Source: Amphimedon queenslandica (lineage: Eukaryota; Porifera; Demospongiae; Haplosclerida; Niphatidae). From it: a DNA stretch of 33,352 nucleotides. The stretch is from assembly GCF_000090795.2 (NCBI RefSeq), contig NW_003546242.1:857449-890800 (forward strand). The letters are read 5' to 3'. Position numbers and translations under genes: made by a program. The notes beneath the pieces were generated by a model. The model saw only the letters and a list, made by a program, of their open reading frames with translations. It had not been told where the DNA came from and did not search any database. Below, in pieces: positions 29,361-33,352 of the stretch (position 1 is the stretch's first letter; every line of letters begins with the position of its first letter).

Positions 29361-30010
29361 AATGTGACATAAAGTATGCACATTTACCTTTAGACTTAGC
29401 AATATTTTTTTCAATAGGCTTCAGTGTATTGAATTTTCCGTACATTGGCTATGGAAATAGCCACAGAAAATGCTGACTAACTCCTTTCTCTGCATTGCCT
29501 GCTGTTTCAATTAATGACCAGGCAAATGCAGGTTGATTGAAGCCAACATCTTGATGATTGAAAAGTTGCCATTACCAGTAACTTGAACATTTCTTAATAT
29601 TTATACAGGGATTTTAAAAACATACTTGCTGTTATTGTCCATGGATTTCCATTGTATAGTTTTAAAGTTTGATTCAATTCAAGGCAGTTCAAAAGCCCTT
29701 CTCCATTCATAGAATTTAATTTACCAAAGAATAAAGAAACTCATCATAAATTCCAAGTAAACACATTTTTCAAACAATGCATAAAAATGTACACAAAGCC
29801 TGTAAAATTAACGTCATCTCATTCCTCTCCTATGATATTAGATCAATAATGTTGCATTGTTGACTTCCTACTTCATGTCCACATTGAAGTTGCATTCCAA
29901 ATAATAGGAGATTCACTCAAATCTGTTTGTAGTATATTAACTTTATGGCATTACTAGTAATAGTGAGAAAGCACCCTAATACTGCAGCTGGAGGAACACT
30001 AATTGATTAG
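29350..30010 (-). pseudogene. DUF3987-like fragment, decayed
   Basis: On the minus strand, frames read VPPAAVLGCFLTITSNAIKL (about 29990-29925), later LNCLELNQTLKLYNGNPWT (about 29690-29625), and then QDVGFNQPAFAWSLIETAGN, EKGVSQHFLWLFP and YGKFNTLKPIEKN (about 29560-29400). The GF.QP...(W/R)SLIE..GNAEKG.SQ.FLW.FP..(V/M)Y.KF.TL.P order matches what I remember of DUF3987-type proteins (a helicase/primase-like domain of unknown role in eukaryotes). A stop replaces the residue after LWLFP, and frames change between blocks. The family name is from memory and needs a profile search; the coding nature of 29400-29560 is better supported than the name. Confidence 0.45.
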
Positions 30011-30780
30011 TAAATGCTATAGCAGGTCTATAAACATAAGCATGAAGACTATAAAAAGATACAAGAAAGTAGATTTTGCTTTACAAAATTCAAGTGGCCA
30101 TTATACCATGCTTAACACATAAATGAAAGGGAAACTTTTCATGCAATATAATATTCTATAGAAGTCAATGCTATTTACAATTTAGCATCAATGCATTTAT
30201 GCTTTGTAGAATCACCTTTCTTTCCCAAGTCCTTCTTTACCTGTACACCCAGTTTCAGAACAGTGTGTAATGTATCATCATTTGTATTGATTCAGAGGCT
30301 AGCTAGGCAATATATTGCTATTACTAGTTTGCTATTACTATTGTAGTGTACTGCGGATCAATCACTATTATATTGGCAGTAGCCTATATGTAGGGTTGAG
30401 GTTAATTTTTCATGATGGCGACCAAATTTATAATTTTCAAATGATTATCACTCTTCTATCTTTCCTTGTACTGCCTTATAAATGGCTTAGATGAGCTCTC
30501 CTTCACTAAGCACTTCTCCTGGTACCTTTAAAGTGGACCGCAATGTAGCTGGAGCAATTCTTGATGATAGGCCCCAATTCAAATTTCTGCAATATTCAGA
30601 CTGTTTCTTCTTTTGTCTTCCTTCTATACACCAGATAATCTCTTAAACTAGAGAACAGCTCAATGTGACTTTCACATCATTCCTTGGAGCGTGAGTCAAG
30701 GTCTACAAAGGTACGGTACTTTCCATATCTTAATCCATCTTGTATAATTATAAACTAGTTATTTGGGCGTGATATCCCCT
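30011..30780. other. Spacer
   Basis: No coding frame or repeat was recognised. A few short open frames occur, without motifs. A YY1-like CATGATGGCGACC lies near 30411-30423. Confidence 0.4.
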
Positions 30781-30795
30781 CCCCTTGAGATTAAT

Positions 30796-30955
30796 CGCCA
30801 TTTTAACATTAATGCGCATGCTCAAAGTTGCCATAGTGACTGCACTGGGTGAATATTTGCTCTATTCTTCTATTTCTCTGCTTACTTGTTCAGCAGTGTG
30901 CAGACTAAGTGATTACCAGTTCTTTTAAAAGCTAACAGGTAAATATTATGAAATA
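30796..30955 (+). promoter_or_regulatory. Promoter-like cluster: YY1-like, NRF1-like, RFX X-box-like
   Basis: CGCCATTTT (30796-30804; YY1 core on the minus strand), TGCGCATGC (30813-30821; NRF1 core) and GTTGCCATAGTGAC (30827-30840; close to the RFX X-box GTTRCCATRGYAAC) lie within 45 bp. About 100 bp downstream a pyrimidine-rich stretch leads to CTAACAG-GTAAAT (GT at about 30941), a donor-like site that could end a 5' non-coding exon. The next plus-strand gene starts about 500 bp downstream, after a MITE. This is inference from motifs. Confidence 0.4.
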
Positions 30956-31147
30956 ACTTTGGTTTCATTATATCATAGAGTGAAATATAATCTTACAGAG
31001 CCGTCATAGCGGAAAATAATTTTACAGCTGCTCAGTTTTGATAATTTTGGAAATCTGTACCTAAGCCAGACTACTAGAGTTTAGTGTTTTCTATTATAAT
31101 TCTCATAGTAGATATATGGAGGTAAGTCTATACCGTTATTTTTAAAA

Positions 31148-31385
31148 TGTGACCATAATTGACAAAAGGTACATTATAGCTTGTAGTGAAATGTGTCTTT
31201 ATAGCCTAAAAAATCCAACTTCCTGAGCTCTATTGATGACAAAATTACTCCACAGGATGCAAAAGTTACTATGTAACTTATAGAAACAACAGTTGTTCAA
31301 CAGAGCACTCAAAAGTTGATATTTTTCATTAAAATGAGGAATTTTAAAATCCGCATTAAGGGACCTTTTGTCAATTATGGTCGCA
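31148..31385 (+). mobile_element. MITE, family 1, copy B (238 bp)
   Basis: The left end TGTGACCATAATTGACAAAA and the right end CTTTTGTCAATTATGGTCGC are inverted. It is similar to copy A (5768-5998) throughout, in the same orientation, with shared internal blocks TTGATATTTTTCATTA, GATGCAAAAGTTACTAT and TCCTGAGCT/TTCTGAGCT. Flanks here are A-rich and lack an obvious TA pair. It lies between the promoter-like cluster and the coding part of the Y-x-x-N-P gene, so it may sit in an intron or 5' untranslated region. Confidence 0.85.
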
Positions 31386-31439
31386 AATGATAAGCAGTAG
31401 TTTACATGTACCTCCTGCATATGTGTACTTGGTATTATG

Positions 31440-33140
31440 GTATTCATTTGTTGTGTTAATGTTAAGTGTAGTTGTTGTGATGTTAGTTGAAAAAAAAGGA
31501 AGTAGAAAAAGGAAAAGTAATTTAACTGGGGCTAAATTAAAAAAATGCTCAAAGATTTATGATAATGAAAAGGAACGGAAGGTTTTTTATCTAAGAATAA
31601 ATGAAATGCCAGAGCTTACTACATAAGGCAGTGTAACAAGGTCAAAAGCAAAGCAAGAATTGCATATAAGATAAGTAAAAAGTATAAGATTGCTGCCTAT
31701 TCCAAGCAGTTTCATGCACTGAACCCAAGTTATATATTGGAAAAATGTTAAAATTGGTACAGCAACAACAAGGATAGCAAAATTTTAAAATCAACTTGCT
31801 ATTCTAAAAAAATTATAGGATCAATCCAGACCATTAAAAAGAAGCCTCTAGAAAGCAATATCAAAATAATCCTTAAACAAAAAAAGAAGCCTCTAGTGAT
31901 CATTATCAAAAGAATCCTAACCCTCAAAGAATTAAATAAAAGGAACGCTATCAAAATAATCCGGACCCACCAAAACAAAAATCCTTGAAAAGCTATTATG
32001 AAAAAAGAGACGCATTATTAACTGCAACGAAGGATAAGTTTTTGAGGTTTACACTTTCTCCTAACGAATGGATAACTTAAAGTGGCACTAAATAAAAGAA
32101 AAAAGAGGCGTCTAAATAAAGATTATTATGAACATAATTATAGTCACATATTATATAGATTAAGTTCCAATTATTCATTACCTGCACCAAATAGTGAAGC
32201 AAAGGAATATTATTTTACAAAAATTATTGAACCATTATATTTCAGCCCCAAAAAAGTTGATGATTTATTGCCATCAAGTATGAAAGGCGTAGCTTTGGAG
32301 AACTTATCATATGACAGTCAATGTAACGCTGCATCAAGTATATTATAGAATGAGTTTAGAAAAACAGATCCCACAAAGTAGGCATATTGATACATGCAGC
32401 AAATAGCATTAGGAAATTGTAGTTGAATAGTTTTAATAATTTTAAGGAACAATGCCACACAAAAAATAATGAGCCTTATTTTTTTGAATCAGCATATTTG
32501 TATCCTAATGACAGTTATGATAGCCAATTAGATAGCCCAATCGCAATCCCTGTAGGTACGAATGGCATCTGTTATATAGCAGGGATTGTTGATGTATCAT
32601 GTATTAATAGAGTAGAAGAATGTAATGGTGATAGTAACTCTGAAGATGACAATTTTGATCATAATATAATGTATACTAATAAGGAAAGCCTGCCCTAAAA
32701 TGGCACTGTACCGAAAGGTGCAAGCCTTTCTTAGAAAGTGATGTTAGTCTTATTATTGAAGTTAGACGATATTTTGATGAACCCATTATAGAATTGAGGA
32801 AGCATTTAGATTCATGTAACAATTGTCCTAATAATCAATTTAGGACAAGATCCCTGGCTTTCCCTGCACTTTGAAGAAATAGATCAAGTGCATGAACATG
32901 ATTTCTGTGATAATCCAAATGTAACGGAAATTGATAAAAAGGATGAAAATTGCATTGAAAAATGTATAAAATATTCAGAAATTGTTTGTGAAAGGATAGG
33001 CCATCCTATTGTGAGTAGTAGTAATGATACTGAATGTAAAATGATCCTGCATATTTTATGCAATGCATCTGTTCATTATCCTTTGTTCACACGCCTTTAG
33101 AAACACTTTTATGTTGCTGAAAATGCCCATTTAACAAGTA
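31440..33140 (+). pseudogene. Basic Y-x-x-N-P repeat protein of a sponge multicopy family, broken, runs toward window end
   Basis: A protein type hugely expanded in sponge genomes and, to my knowledge, sometimes linked to Helitron-like helicase genes; its role is unknown. In order: a basic start (KRKSNLTGAKLKKCSKIYDN, KVFYLRINEMPELTT); repeats YRINPDH, QYQNNP, HYQKNPNP, RYQNNPDP and SYYEKRDALLTATKDKF (31820-32040); FTLSPNEW; an intact 88-codon frame 32082-32348 (KRRLNKDYYEHNYSH, YYFTKIIEPLYFSP); EPYFFESAYLYPND (about 32470) and AIPVGTNGICYIAG; then, without an ATG, WHCTERCKPFLESDVSLIIE and IELRKHLDSCNNCPNNQF (32700-32840); and ILCNASVHYPLFTRL then HFYVAENAH (33055-33135). Stops or frameshifts separate the pieces. 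Spaced Cys pairs suggest a zinc-binding region. The rest would lie beyond the window. Confidence 0.65.
31835..31995 (+). repeat. Degenerate 45-60 bp direct repeats coding the Y-x-x-N-P units
   Basis: AAAAAGAAGCCTCTAG occurs twice (about 31838 and 31880), each followed by a TATCAAAA-AATCC block, and the TATCAAAATAATCC block recurs near 31948. These encode the tandem (Q/H/R)Y-Q-x-N-P peptide units. Confidence 0.6.
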
Positions 33141-33143
33141 TAG

Positions 33144-33243
33144 GTTATACACAGAGGTCGAGGTTACCATGGGATTTCTTGTACTGAGGGACGCAGTCCC
33201 GAGGTAAAATAAACCCATAGCAACCGAGACCGAGGTGTATAAC
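33144..33243. repeat. 100-bp hairpin element with X-box-like halves
   Basis: GTTATACAC (33144-33152) pairs with GTGTATAAC (33235-33243). Inside, AGGTCGAGGTTACCATGGG pairs imperfectly with CCCATAGCAACCGAGACC, and CTGAGGGACGCAGTCCCGAG forms the tip. The two halves GTTACCATGG and CCATAGCAAC resemble RFX X-box sites. It looks like a complete small palindromic repeat. The remaining bases to 33352 show no gene. Confidence 0.75.
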
Positions 33244-33352
33244 AGACTTCTACCATGCCAGTCCAGTCAGACAAACAAATTTTTTGTCGTTGTTAAGAAA
33301 CAAGTGCACTTTTAAGGTGGCTAGTATAAAGAGCTAACCTAGAAACGCTTGG

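Overview
The window looks like nuclear DNA from an early-branching metazoan, most likely a demosponge (Amphimedon-like). It is AT-rich and eukaryotic. GT-AG introns of about 50 bp are visible. It carries several protein families that I know mainly from sponge and cnidarian repeat-rich genomes: a fibrinogen-like Cys-rich membrane protein, a protein with basic Y-x-x-N-P repeats, and a DTDV/FHxFTGCDT family. There is no prokaryotic organisation: no operons, no Shine-Dalgarno sites, no CRISPR. Assignments rest on translation by eye and remembered family motifs; no search was run.

No intact single-copy host gene is evident. The window is a dense accumulation of transposons and repetitive gene families, nearly all broken by stops and frameshifts. 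Left third: an OTU-domain pseudogene (minus, 365-1565), a BED-finger hAT transposase (minus, 1890-3060), a DUF4371-type hAT transposase (plus, 3660-5749), a 231-bp MITE (5768-5998), and a fibrinogen-like transmembrane protein pseudogene (plus, 6069-7563). An AT-rich stretch with repeats follows, then a GT-box/YY1-like start region near 9500-9630.

Middle: a hAT element with visible ends (10484-13009), an exact 8-bp target duplication, a 744-base assembly gap and a transposase broken by only two internal stops and one late frameshift. From about 14480 to 20020 the minus strand carries ordered fragments of one large uncharacterised metazoan family. They are separated by a fold-back MITE (16477-16724) and a plus-strand pseudogene with two tiny introns (17560-18276).

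Next comes a minus-strand BEL/Pao retrotransposon (about 25680 down to 20291: gag, CCHC knuckle, protease, reverse transcriptase). It is split by a 2.6-kb element with long inverted arms (20504-23105), flanked by a TAA duplication and itself holding two smaller inverted-repeat elements. This nested structure is the most striking feature of the window.

Right third: a coding remnant with a coiled coil (plus, 26714-28470) interrupted by a MITE that holds a tRNA-like core, an 84-bp minisatellite of about nine copies (28485-29262), a DUF3987-like fragment (minus, 29350-30010), a promoter-like cluster of NRF1, X-box and YY1-like motifs (30796-30840), a second copy of the first MITE (31148-31385), a Y-x-x-N-P repeat gene running off the window (plus, 31440 onward), and a 100-bp hairpin at the far right.
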